This document shows, one piece after another, positions 37,566-45,568 of a stretch of 64,000 bases of DNA. The DNA comes from Vreelandella songnenensis (GTDB lineage Bacteria > Pseudomonadota > Gammaproteobacteria > Pseudomonadales > Halomonadaceae): assembly GCF_003002925.1 (NCBI RefSeq), contig NZ_PVTK01000001.1, positions 434,001-498,000 of the forward strand, in the 5' to 3' direction. The position numbers and the translations under genes are program-made. The notes under the pieces are model-generated. The model worked only from the letters and a program-made list of their open reading frames with translations. It was not told the origin of the DNA and did not search any database. Every line of letters starts with the position of its first letter. Position 1 is the stretch's first letter.

Positions 37566-38249
37566 CTGCGCTATGTGTGCACAATGGACCTCAAAAGCCT
37601 CTATTTATCTAACACAGGTTATGAAAACCATAAAATAACCAATAATCCATAAAAGATATTAATTTAGCGGGGCATATTAAGGCAGGTAAACTTAAACTAT
37701 TAAGCGAATATTGATAATACTAGAAAATATAAAAAAGAAAGTAATTTATTATACTTTTTTGATCTTTCTTTATTATTAAAGAAAAGTATTTTTTGGCGAT
37801 ATAGAAATGCCCATCAATGGGTCTATATTATTTATCCTGAAAAAATAGTCAATCATCTATGATAAATAAGGCTTATTGATCTCATATATATCTTCAGAAA
37901 ATCATTACTTCTTGTACAAATGGAACTAAACCAAAGAAATTAATTTTCAAAGAGTTATAAAAATCAATCTACTATTCCAACCGGCGCGCATGAAATTACA
38001 GGCTTGTTTCTTGTACTTTGTAAAACCTTTCCAAACTCTGCTTGGGCGTTCGCGATAGGCAATTGCCACCCAAGGAAGGTAAAACCGGCTGCCTGCCGTG
38101 CTGACACCACGCTGCAATGGCGATACCAACCAGGCAGTAACATCGGAAGCTCTCCGCAGTGTTTGTACAGGTATTTGCTCTATACCCCGCCAAATCGGGC
38201 CTCAATCAGGTTTGGCAACGCTTTCGTACAACCTGGCGACAATTTTTAC
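37566..38249. other. AT-rich stretch without a supported gene
   Basis: 37.6-37.98 kb is strongly AT-rich and noncoding. 38.0-38.25 kb is of normal composition and gives only short overlapping frames on both strands with no recognisable family or good ribosome site. TTGTAC-type motifs recur at 37912, 38011, 38163, 38225 (as CGTACAA) and 38250. It probably holds the promoters and control sites of the large minus-strand and the plus-strand sRNA candidates, and perhaps gene remnants. Confidence 0.5.
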
Positions 38250-38278
38250 TTGTACATCGGTTAACTATTCGCTATTGT
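38250..38278 (+). promoter_or_regulatory. Possible promoter of the plus-strand sRNA
   Basis: TTGTAC (38250-38255), a 17-bp spacer, then TATTGT (38273-38278). Box matches are modest but spacing is ideal; the predicted start is near 38285, right before the first GGA hairpin. Confidence 0.45.
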
Positions 38279-38284
38279 TCGTAC

Positions 38285-38396
38285 TGTTCGCGGCAGGGAA
38301 ACCGCACGCAAGGAAATGAGCGCTCAGGATGAGCCGCAAGACGTCATGGAAGGCCAAGGAAACGAAAAAGCGTCCTCACTCGTGAGGGCGCTTTTT
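38285..38396 (+). ncRNA. Candidate RsmY/RsmZ-like small RNA, about 112 nt
   Basis: Five GGA triplets in 65 nt, at 38297, 38312, 38327, 38348 and 38358. Two lie in hairpin loops: GCGG-CAGGGAAA-CCGC (38290-38305) and GCTCA-GGA-TGAGC (38322-38334), the latter with GGA as the apical loop. The others are in linkers AAGGAAAT, ATGGAAGG and AAGGAAAC. An intrinsic terminator ends it. Length and layout match Pseudomonas RsmY/RsmZ, antagonists of RsmA. An open frame (38316 onwards) runs through it only because it is in frame with the downstream gene. Confidence 0.75.
38365..38396 (+). terminator. Intrinsic terminator of the plus-strand sRNA
   Basis: AAAAAGCG (38365-38372) pairs with CGCTTTTT (38389-38396), with inner stem CCTCAC/GTGAGG. 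It stands 70 bp before the CLCA_X start, so it ends a transcript that precedes that gene. Confidence 0.85.
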
Positions 38397-38468
38397 CGTG
38401 GGCGACATTCAGCAATGTATCGACCTGCTGGCATAATGGTTGGCCTGAACGCTAGGGAAGCAGTCGTC

Positions 38469-39247
38469 ATGAGCATCGAAGCACGCACGTTTTATCGCAA
38501 CGGCCCCCACCACCGCGAGGGTGAAGCCGCAAGCTTTGCGCTCATTCGGCGTCAGTTCGATTTTCGCTCCATCGAGATCGGCCGCTGGGTGAGCCCTCAG
38601 GAGCGCGACAAGGCCGCTGAACTGTTTCACGATGCGCTGTGCGACCTGATGCTGATTCTGCAAGGGCCTGAAGCGCTGGTATCACTGCGCGGTTCGCTGG
38701 CCCTTCAATACGGCAGTGGCGGCAGGCCGGGCGTGGCCGCCCATTACGACCCTTCCCAGCGCAGCTTCGCCCTTGCCAAGAACGCAGGACCCGGCAGCAT
38801 TGCCCATGAGTGGTTTCACGCTTTTGATCATTACATTGCCAGTAAGTGCTTTCACGGCGTGTCAGCACGCCAGTTTGCTTCCAGCGCCTGGCTTGGCGAT
38901 GCGCCGCGCCTGTTCACCATCCGCTCAATCAACGCCTGGTGGAGTGTTTCAAGGCTGTCATGCTGACGCCGGAGGGCCACCAGCCCAGTGCGCTCTTCCA
39001 GCACTCTAAACAGATGGACCGCCAACTCAACCAGCATTACTACAGCCAGCCCGAAGAGCTGTGCGCTCGCGCCTTTGAAGCCTTCGTGCAGGACGCCCCG
39101 CTCAAGAACCACTTTCTGGTGAAGGGCACCAAGGCAACGCCAGAAGCCGCGCTTGGCCTCTACCCCCAGGGCGAGCAGCGCGAGCGCATCAATGAAGCCT
39201 TCAGCGCCTACTTTAACCAGTTGGGTAAAGCCCTCGCGCAAGCGTAG
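38469..39247 (+). pseudogene. CLCA_X family protein, interrupted by a 1-base frameshift
   Basis: The first frame (38469-38966) begins MSIEARTFYRNGPHHREGEA and carries LRGSLALQYGSGG and the metalloprotease-like IAHEWFHAFDHYI, matching the CLCA_X family. After WLGDAPR near 38910 the homology continues in another frame (HHPLNQRLVECFKAVML to 39247, ending FNQLGKALAQA). One missing base around 38908-38912 explains it. Joined, it would be about 260 residues, the usual family length. The family function is unknown. It could be a real pseudogene or an assembly error; codon use of both halves looks normal. Confidence 0.78.
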
Positions 39248-39346
39248 AAGCCCGCAAATCCATTGCTCGAAAAAGAGTGGAAAACGCAATTACATAACAC
39301 CGGGGGTCGCGCCTACGCTGTAAGGTACCAACCAAGGAGGTGCGAT

Positions 39347-39502
39347 ATGTCTCAGCAACAGTGTGCATGCCCCAAGTGCGATTGTTCCGTTGATAGTCAG
39401 GCCATCGAAAAAAACGGCCAGCGCTACTGCTGTGAAGCCTGCGCCATCGGCCATACCGACGGTTCAACTGATTGCGGTCACAACTGCCAGTGCGGTAAAT
39501 AA
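39347..39502 (+). CDS. Bacterial metallothionein (BmtA/SmtA-type)
   Basis: A 51-residue Cys-rich protein. Nine Cys include CACPKCDC, YCCEAC and CQCGK, with His in GHTDG and CGHNCQ; this is the prokaryotic metallothionein pattern that binds zinc, cadmium or copper. A perfect AAGGAGG lies 6 bases before ATG 39347. A terminator follows. It lies between CLCA_X and a tiny membrane peptide. Confidence 0.93.
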   Translation: MSQQQCACPKCDCSVDSQAIEKNGQRYCCEACAIGHTDGSTDCGHNCQCGK

Positions 39503-39527
39503 CCGCCTTCGGCCATTCAGCCAACCG

Positions 39528-39557
39528 GCGCCCGGCAGGTTTCTGCCGGGCGCTTTT
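39528..39557 (+). terminator. Intrinsic terminator of the metallothionein gene
   Basis: 11-bp stem GCGCCCGGCAG / CTGCCGGGCGC with a 4-base loop, followed by TTTT. Confidence 0.88.
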
Positions 39558-39679
39558 GTCTCTAGGGCGTTGCTTTGCCACCTTGGCTGGCGCATGACCC
39601 ACGTCAAACCGCAAGGCGTGCGCAAACGCTTTGCTTGTACTAAGCTGGAAGCATCTCAACTACTTACAGGGAAAGTAAA

Positions 39680-39763
39680 ATGCCATCTACTACCGTTATC
39701 GTCGTTGTTGTGGTCGTCATTGCCGTGCTGGGCGTCGGCTTCAGCGGCGTACTGCCTTTCTAA
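39680..39763 (+). CDS. Putative 27-residue hydrophobic membrane peptide
   Basis: ATG 39680 opens a short frame of 27 residues, almost all hydrophobic after MPSTT (VIVVVVVVIAVLGVGF). AGGGAAAG lies 5-12 bases upstream and a strong terminator follows 19 bp after the stop, so it looks like a complete small transcription unit. It resembles small single-helix stress peptides in form only; no family is identified. Confidence 0.55.
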   Translation: MPSTTVIVVVVVVIAVLGVGFSGVLPF

Positions 39764-39781
39764 TACGCGATTGAATGAGTG

Positions 39782-39813
39782 AAAACGCCCGCTGAGATAT
39801 CAGCGGGCGTTTT
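39782..39813. terminator. Bidirectional terminator
   Basis: AAAACGCCCGCTGA / TCAGCGGGCGTTTT with a 4-base loop. It lies between the 27-residue peptide gene (plus) and the old-yellow-enzyme gene (minus). Its stem core GCCCGCTGA recurs in the terminators at 41411 and 46500. Confidence 0.88.
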
Positions 39814-39885
39814 GCTTTTCAGATCATGAAGCCTTTCAGCACGGTCTTGTCGCCTGCCTGATAAAACTCCAGAAGCGCGACAGGC

Positions 39886-40977
39886 TTACTTGTAGCGCTC
39901 CAGCCAGTGCGCATAGGGTGCCGGCAAGGTCCAGGAGGCACGGTCAATACCCAACTCCTGAGCAGCGAAGTAGGACCAGTGAGGATTCGCCAGGTGTGCC
40001 CGGCCAATCATCGCCAAATCCAGCTGACCACGCTTGATAGCCTCCTCGGCAACGCTTGGCGTACCGAAGCCCCAGGCAGACGCCACGGGGATTCCCGCCT
40101 CGCTGCCTACCCGCTGGGCAACTTCGCCCATGAAACCCGGGCCCCAGGGGATGTTGCCGTCAGGGATGCTGAACCCGATGCTGACGCTAAGCAGATCCAG
40201 GCCGCTGCGCTTGAAGCGGCGTGTGAGTTCGATAGCCTCGCTCAGGGTCTGTTCGTCTCGGCCATCGTATTCGATCACGCCCAGGCGCGCGGTCAGCGGC
40301 AGATGCTCTGGCCATACCTCACGAACCGCCGCCAGGGTTTCCAGCAGGAAGCGGCTGCGGTTATCGAAGCTGCCGCCATAGGCGTCATCGCGTTGGTTGG
40401 AGTGATCAGAAAGGAACGATTGCGCCAGGTAGCCGTGGGCGAAATGCAGCTCCAGCCACTCGAAGCCAGCGTCGCGCGCACGGCGAGCGGCGGCCACGAA
40501 ATCCTCGCGTACCTGGGCAATGTCTTCCAGCGTCATGGCGTTGGGCTGTTTATCCAGGTGAGCGCCAAAGGCAATCGCCGACGGGGCAATGGTCTGCCAG
40601 CTACGCGGATCATCCTCGCCGATATGGTCATCACCTTCCCACGGGCGGTTCGCGCTGGCCTTGCGCCCGGCGTGAGCAATCTGGATACCCGGTACGGCAC
40701 CCGCCGCCTTGATCGATTCCACCACCGGCACGAAGGCCTGGGCAAGGTCATCATTCCAGATACCCGCACACCCGGGGGTGATACGCCCTTCCGGCGACAC
40801 AGCGGTGGCTTCGACCACCACCAGCCCCGCCCCACCGCGCGCCAAGGAGGCATAGTGAACGCGGTGCCACTCATTGATCAGTCCATCTTCGGCGGAGTAC
40901 ATGCACATGGGCGGAATCGCGATCCGGTTACGCAGGGTGACATCTTTCAGCGTGAAGGGTTGGAACAGCGCAGACAT
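39886..40977 (-). CDS. NADH:flavin oxidoreductase of the old yellow enzyme family (YqjM/XenA-like)
   Basis: A 363-residue FMN-binding TIM-barrel ene-reductase. NRIAIPPMCMYSAEDGLINEWH carries the Cys of the YqjM class, AGRKAS the FMN segment, and FEWLELHFAHGYLAQSFLSDHSNQRDDAYGGSFDNR the family signature. These reduce electron-poor alkenes and nitro compounds with NAD(P)H. It is divergent from an ArsR-type regulator with a palindrome between them, so it is probably repressed by that protein. Confidence 0.94.
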   Translation of the reverse strand: MSALFQPFTLKDVTLRNRIAIPPMCMYSAEDGLINEWHRVHYASLARGGAGLVVVEATAVSPEGRITPGCAGIWNDDLAQAFVPVVESIKAAGAVPGIQIAHAGRKASANRPWEGDDHIGEDDPRSWQTIAPSAIAFGAHLDKQPNAMTLEDIAQVREDFVAAARRARDAGFEWLELHFAHGYLAQSFLSDHSNQRDDAYGGSFDNRSRFLLETLAAVREVWPEHLPLTARLGVIEYDGRDEQTLSEAIELTRRFKRSGLDLLSVSIGFSIPDGNIPWGPGFMGEVAQRVGSEAGIPVASAWGFGTPSVAEEAIKRGQLDLAMIGRAHLANPHWSYFAAQELGIDRASWTLPAPYAHWLERYK

Positions 40978-41007
40978 TGGAAATTCTCCAGGAGAGGTTA
41001 TTACTAA

Positions 41008-41027
41008 AGTTCGATAATATTCGAACT
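41008..41027. promoter_or_regulatory. Palindromic operator between OYE and arsR-type genes
   Basis: AGTTCGA (41008-41014) and TCGAACT (41021-41027) form a perfect 7-base inverted repeat with a TAATAT centre. It lies 30 bp from the oxidoreductase start and 34 bp from the regulator start, a good site for a winged-helix dimer to control both. Confidence 0.82.
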
Positions 41028-41061
41028 ATGGGCCTAGCGCAAATTCGTGTATGATTTGCCC

Positions 41062-41364
41062 ATGCGCCCTTTCAAACATCCCCCCGTTAGCGAGTTCGTT
41101 CTCGAGCGTCTGCTTTACGCCTTGAGCGATCCTGTACGCCTGGATATCGTCCGGCGCCTTGCCGAATTGGGCGAGGCCAGCTGCGGCGAGCTGGACGGCG
41201 GTCGCCCGAAGTCCACCATGTCGCACCACTTTCGCATCTTGCGCGATGTCGGGTTGGTGCACACCCAGACCATCGGCACCACCCATATGAATTCGCTGCG
41301 TAAAGCTGATGTGGATAGCCGGTTTCCGGGGCTGCTGGATGCAATCGTGTCTCAGCAATCGTAG
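41062..41364 (+). CDS. ArsR family winged-helix transcriptional regulator
   Basis: A 100-residue regulator: ALSDPVRLDIVRRLAELGEASCGEL then the recognition helix KSTMSHHFRILRDVGLVHTQTIG, typical ArsR/SmtB. The metal-site ELCVCDL motif is absent; instead SCGELDGG, so it probably senses an organic or redox signal. ATG 41062 is preferred; GTG 41047 is possible. It is divergent from the oxidoreductase with a shared palindrome. Confidence 0.9.
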   Translation: MRPFKHPPVSEFVLERLLYALSDPVRLDIVRRLAELGEASCGELDGGRPKSTMSHHFRILRDVGLVHTQTIGTTHMNSLRKADVDSRFPGLLDAIVSQQS

Positions 41365-41410
41365 TGCCGTATCAACGGCGGATGGGGAGACTCGCCCCCA
41401 CGTCTGCTTG

Positions 41411-41443
41411 AAAGCCCGCTGATTTTTCTCAGCGGGCTTTTTT
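41411..41443. terminator. Bidirectional terminator
   Basis: AAAGCCCGCTGA / TCAGCGGGCTTT around TTTTTC, followed by T-run on the plus strand and A-run on the other side. It serves the ArsR gene and the convergent BCCT gene. Confidence 0.9.
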
Positions 41444-41467
41444 ATGGGTGGCCTTTCTCTTGCCTGA

Positions 41468-43090
41468 CTATTCGTTCAGCTTCTCGGGGTTGGGCGGGCG
41501 GCCTACCCTCACCTGGCTGAGATCTTCATGGGACAGGCCGCGCAACAGCGAGAACATCATGATAAACACCAGTATGAACATCGGCAGGCCGACCACGGTG
41601 ATCACTTCCTGCAAGGCGGTCAGCCCCGCATCGCCCGCCAGCACAATCAGCATGGCGGCCAGCATGCCTTCCGAGACACCCCAGAAGACGCGCTGATGCC
41701 AGGGGCCGGGGTCGGGGCTGCCGGTACACAGCATATCGACCACCAGTGACGCGGAATCCGAAGACGTTGCAAAGAAGATGGCCACGATCACCACCGCCAG
41801 GCCCTGGATTAACGTCGCCGCCGGGAAGTTATCGAAAAACGCGAACATGGCCAGTGGGATGCTTTCAGCAACGGCGGCAGACAGGATACCGGCCTGATCG
41901 CCCAGGGCTTCGCGGGCAGCTGAACCGATCCCGTCGATTTCCATCGCCGACCAGCCAAAGATCGCAAACCACACCAGCGTAAACATGGAAGGTGCGAACA
42001 GTACCCCCAGCACGAACTCACGGATGGTACGCCCGCGGGAAATACGCGCCACAAAGATGCCGATGAACGGCGACCAGGTAACCGTCCAGGCCCAGTAGAA
42101 TACCGTCCAACTGCCCTGCCACCCCCAGCCGCTGCCATCGGTACTGGTATAGCGCGCCAGAGTATCGTTCCAGAATGCCATCGGCAGCAGGTTGGTGATG
42201 TAAAGGCCCAGGGTTTCGACCATGGCACGCAACAGAAACACGGTCGAGCCGGTAAAGAGTACGAACAGCAGCAAACCAACGGCCATACCGATATTGATAT
42301 TGGAGAGCCGCCGTATGCCCGAATCCAGCCCAGCTACAATCGACCCCACGGCAATGGTGGTCAGCACGGCAATGATGATGACCTTGGTCAACACGGCATC
42401 CGGCACGCCAAACAGCTCGGTCAGCCCCGCATTGATCTGCTGGGTGCCCAGGCCAATGGAAACCGCCACGCCAAACAGCGTACCGAGGATGGCAAAGATA
42501 TCGAGGGTCTTGCCGATAGGCCCGTAAATGCGCTCGCCCAGCAGCGGATAAAAGACAGAGCTGAACCGCATCGGCAGGTTGTAACGGTAGATAAAGTACG
42601 CAAACGCCAGCCCCGGCATGGCGAAAATTGCCCAGGTATGCAGCCCCAGGTGATAGATCGAAAAGCTCATGGCATCGTCGGCGGCTTCCACCGAAAAGGG
42701 CTCGACACCCGGTCTTGGCGGCGTCGCAAAGTGGGAAATAGGCTCGGCCACCCCCCAGAACATCAGCACCGTACCGATGCCACCGGCAAACAGCATGGTG
42801 AACCAGGAGATATTGCTATAGGCAGGCTTGGCATCGTTACCGCCCAGGCGAATCGCCCCGTAACGGCTGATCGCCACCCACAGCAGAAACGCTACCCACG
42901 TGGTGACCCCTAAAATAAAGAACCAGCCAAGGTTGGTCACCACCCACTCCCGCCCCGCACCAAAGGCCGCCCCTATGGCATCCGGTGCAATCAGCAGCGC
43001 CACCAGGAACAGAACCATGATGCCTGCGGAAGTGAAGAAGATAGTCGGATCCGTTCGAAGGTCAAGCCTTCTCGCAAGCGTATTGAGCAT
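41468..43090 (-). CDS. BCCT family betaine/carnitine/choline-type transporter
   Basis: A 540-residue inner-membrane symporter with 12 predicted helices. GGIGTVLMFWGVAEPISHFATPP (TM3 Gly-rich, Trp substrate motif) and GWQGSWTVFYWAWTVTWSPFIGIFVARISRGRTIREFVLG (TM8 Trp box) are diagnostic. It imports compatible solutes such as glycine betaine or choline, important for a halophile. The C-terminal tail is short, unlike osmosensing BetP. AAGGGG precedes ATG 43090. Confidence 0.95.
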   Translation of the reverse strand: MLNTLARRLDLRTDPTIFFTSAGIMVLFLVALLIAPDAIGAAFGAGREWVVTNLGWFFILGVTTWVAFLLWVAISRYGAIRLGGNDAKPAYSNISWFTMLFAGGIGTVLMFWGVAEPISHFATPPRPGVEPFSVEAADDAMSFSIYHLGLHTWAIFAMPGLAFAYFIYRYNLPMRFSSVFYPLLGERIYGPIGKTLDIFAILGTLFGVAVSIGLGTQQINAGLTELFGVPDAVLTKVIIIAVLTTIAVGSIVAGLDSGIRRLSNINIGMAVGLLLFVLFTGSTVFLLRAMVETLGLYITNLLPMAFWNDTLARYTSTDGSGWGWQGSWTVFYWAWTVTWSPFIGIFVARISRGRTIREFVLGVLFAPSMFTLVWFAIFGWSAMEIDGIGSAAREALGDQAGILSAAVAESIPLAMFAFFDNFPAATLIQGLAVVIVAIFFATSSDSASLVVDMLCTGSPDPGPWHQRVFWGVSEGMLAAMLIVLAGDAGLTALQEVITVVGLPMFILVFIMMFSLLRGLSHEDLSQVRVGRPPNPEKLNE

Positions 43091-43548
43091 GTTCGTTCCC
43101 CTTTTCTTTACAACAACATAGGAGTGATGGGCTGATCACGCCAAGATGTTGGGGAAAAATGAAGGGCTAGCAGCGGGCACAACATGGTTCAGAATCGTTT
43201 TCAGCTACTACCATGCATAAGCTTTGCACAAGAGCATTTTGAAAACAGACAGTCTAGTTCTTATCAACAATAAATACTTCATCAGTCGCAATTCTTCGAA
43301 GATTCTTTTCGTCAAATATTTTGAATACAACTTTAACAATTTACTGTTCGAGGCTACTTTAGCGAGGCAGACAGACTCGTGGAAGGGACTGAACGTTGCG
43401 AGTAACTACACTCTCAACTACCTTTATACAAGACAATCATTTACTCCTTAAAAGTATTTACGGGGACATAGAACTCTACTACATAGAGCCTGAACAATTG
43501 GCAAATCTAAGGTGCGAAGCAATATAAGATTATATGCCTGACGTATTT
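43091..43548. other. Intergenic stretch, start of the AT-rich segment
   Basis: The first about 110 bp is the BCCT promoter region. From about 43.24 kb base composition turns AT-rich and stays so to 46.5 kb. Apart from one possible 44-codon frame (43396-43527) no gene is supported. Confidence 0.5.
43396..43527 (+). CDS. Possible 43-residue protein
   Basis: A TTG at 43396 with GGAAGGG about 9 bases upstream opens a frame that ends at TAA 43525-43527. The predicted peptide (core QDNHLLLKSIYGDIELYY, then IEPEQLANLRCEAI) has protein-like composition but no known family. No ATG exists in the frame and a stop closes it upstream, so it may be a gene remnant. Confidence 0.25.
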   Translation: MRVTTLSTTFIQDNHLLLKSIYGDIELYYIEPEQLANLRCEAI

Positions 43549-44190
43549 TTACATATCTAGTTTATAGATAAAACTATAGCCACTATCTTGAGAAAAATAA
43601 TATATTTTATTAGACTTTTCTTCTATACCTGCGCAATTCTTTGCCCCACAACCTAAAAATCGAAGTTTTTTCTCATTTTCATTAATTATAACGGTAATCA
43701 TACTATCAGAGCTGTTCTCTCCAGCCATATGATCACTGATAACTTTTTCCGCTTTTTTCTGCCCTTCATTTTCGAAATATACAAGACTAAGGATGAAAGC
43801 CAAGCTAGCCAATAACAAAAATGCAATATTATTAAACCTACGTTTTTCTTTTCTTTCTATGTCAAGAGATATCCTTGTCCCTATCCAGAATCGATGAAGT
43901 TTTATAACTTTTCGTTTGAATCTCACACTAGTTTTAAGTTTATCAATATATAATGGCAAAATAGCATAGGACCAAAGATATAATAAAACTGAAGTCATAA
44001 TTAGCATTATAATAGTTGGACCAAACGATGAGATGAAACCACCATAAATAACTTGATGAAAACTTCGTTCCATCATATTCGAATTTAGGCTCGCCTCTAT
44101 GAGAAATCCGTGGTACTTCGCGGTACTCCATGAATAGAGAATAGCTGTACAAACAGCTAAAATAATTGCGCTATCTATCGATTTTCTCAA
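43549..44190 (-). CDS. Unknown membrane protein of the AT-rich segment
   Basis: 213 residues with three hydrophobic segments (about 7-24, 55-82 and 120-140). A basic cytoplasmic loop sits between the second and third (KTSVRFKRKVIKLHRFW, RKEKRR), and a soluble C-terminal domain of about 70 residues has two Cys (LGCGAKNCAG). The start is a TTG at 44190 with GGGTG upstream, because the first membrane helix begins at once. AT-rich codon use unlike neighbouring core genes suggests transfer. Same strand as the histidine kinase pair but 329 bp further on. No family recognised. Confidence 0.65.
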   Translation of the reverse strand: MRKSIDSAIILAVCTAILYSWSTAKYHGFLIEASLNSNMMERSFHQVIYGGFISSFGPTIIMLIMTSVLLYLWSYAILPLYIDKLKTSVRFKRKVIKLHRFWIGTRISLDIERKEKRRFNNIAFLLLASLAFILSLVYFENEGQKKAEKVISDHMAGENSSDSMITVIINENEKKLRFLGCGAKNCAGIEEKSNKIYYFSQDSGYSFIYKLDM

Positions 44191-44519
44191 TTTTGCACCC
44201 CAAAAATGTAACTATTTACTAAGATAGAAACAGCGACATTATAAATGCCTTATCTATCTTAAAAATAAGAATAATGTATAGCATAAATACTATGAGCTGC
44301 GATCACTTGATTTACGTAAAAAGTTAATTTTTAAGCAATTTTTTATGCAGGTTAATAAAACTACCTCCTCCTAAAAAACACTCTATTTTTTGATCTGAGC
44401 ACTTAAATATTAAAAACATAATCTACAAATAGCTTATATCTAGCTCACTTTACGTTCATTTTCATTAAACTTTACTCAAAACTTATAATTTTTCAGTTTA
44501 CGAAAATAAAAGCATAACA
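44191..44519. other. AT-rich intergenic stretch
   Basis: No open frame, RNA or terminator with a convincing stem is seen. It separates the kinase gene from the membrane-protein gene on the minus strand and likely holds the latter's promoter. Confidence 0.5.
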
Positions 44520-45563
44520 CTATTGCCAGGTCGATTTACGCTTAGGCAAACTAACGGTAAATATATTTCTTTGATAATTTACACCCATAAAATTTTCTAC
44601 CGTATCACAAACCGGATTAACTAATACTGAACCTGAGTTTAATTCTAATATTTTTTTAGCTCGATTCATTCCAATACCATCGCCGGCTTTTCCGATTCGA
44701 TTAGCAAGTTCACCTGAAACACCTTCCTCAAATATTTCATCAGATTCTCCTTTTTTAATTTCTAAACTAATCATATCCATTACTATTTCAATAAATTCAC
44801 CAACATCTTTTATTTCAACATTTAAAGTTGTTTTCGGTTTTATATATTTTGCAGCATTTTCAATGATATGATATATAGCTACATGAAATGACTCATAATC
44901 GAAATTAGCAAAATATTTATTCTTATCATTAGCGATCTTTACTCTTACATCCTTATCTGTAAAATCAGAAAAAAATAAATAGAAAATATTCATTAACACT
45001 TTATGCACATTGTGTTCTCTAATCTGAAGATCTGGATTACTATCAAACAGTTTCCGAAACACTGAGAACTCTGCCTTCATTGCAGCATTGTTTTTTGCAA
45101 TTCTGAGAAATGACAATGCGGCTTCTCTAGGTTCTCTCTTTACAATATCCTCTACAAATGAAATTTGTCCGCCAATTTTTTGACTTACATTTTCTTGTGG
45201 AATTAAAGAATATATTTCTTGGATATTATGAGCATTTAACGATGTTAAATTATGAATCAATCTACTAGTATTTTTATTAATATTGGCACGCGCCTCTTTG
45301 ACCACATGATTAATCATTTCAGTAGAGTCTAAAATAATATTTAATGCAGTAGAAAATTTTGCAGAACTTTTTATATAATTTTTATCAGATGAAAATGCAA
45401 CAACAGTTCCATGCTGACTAAATATCCTGCCCGCTCGCAAATTAATACCATTAAGCTTCTGAGATCTTGAATTAATACTGTTTATTTTTTCTATTTCTTT
45501 TGGATGTAAATTACAGAAGATAACACTTCCATCAGAAGAAGAAATCCTATATCTAATATTCAT
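44520..45563 (-). CDS. Soluble histidine kinase
   Basis: 347 residues, no membrane segment. The N-terminal about 85 residues look like a small sensor (ISSSDGSVIFCNLH). The likely H-box is RLIHNLTSLNAHN with His104. The GHKL ATPase domain follows with N-box HIIENAAKY (Asn236), a G1-like VMDMIS in place of the usual DNG, and G2 GKAGDGIGMNRAKKILELNSG (about 291-311). Clearly a kinase fold, although the G1 box is unusual. It starts 5 bp after the membrane-anchored receiver gene, so the two form an operon and a phosphorelay pair. AT-rich; no close known system identified. Confidence 0.82.
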   Translation of the reverse strand: MNIRYRISSSDGSVIFCNLHPKEIEKINSINSRSQKLNGINLRAGRIFSQHGTVVAFSSDKNYIKSSAKFSTALNIILDSTEMINHVVKEARANINKNTSRLIHNLTSLNAHNIQEIYSLIPQENVSQKIGGQISFVEDIVKREPREAALSFLRIAKNNAAMKAEFSVFRKLFDSNPDLQIREHNVHKVLMNIFYLFFSDFTDKDVRVKIANDKNKYFANFDYESFHVAIYHIIENAAKYIKPKTTLNVEIKDVGEFIEIVMDMISLEIKKGESDEIFEEGVSGELANRIGKAGDGIGMNRAKKILELNSGSVLVNPVCDTVENFMGVNYQRNIFTVSLPKRKSTWQ

Positions 45564-45568
45564 AATAT

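Noticed and set aside
37200..37638. Repeat-containing proteins on both strands
   Set aside because: Several overlapping frames translate the hairpin array into recurring FANIPYLP-type peptides; they arise from the DNA repeat and have no proper start or ribosome site.
37560..37760. GacA/UvrY binding site for the large RNA
   Set aside because: I looked for TGTAAG-N6-CTTACA; only a loose CTTAA-N4-TTAAG palindrome near 37690 was found, which has the wrong halves.
38004..38264. 86-residue plus-strand protein
   Set aside because: No ribosome site, no family, and equally long frames on the other strand.
38316..38468. N-terminal extension of the CLCA_X protein
   Set aside because: The in-frame upstream part lies inside the sRNA and its terminator; the family start is at 38469.
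43224..43451. 75-residue plus-strand protein before the AT-rich genes
   Set aside because: TTG start without a ribosome site, low-complexity AT-rich translation, no family.
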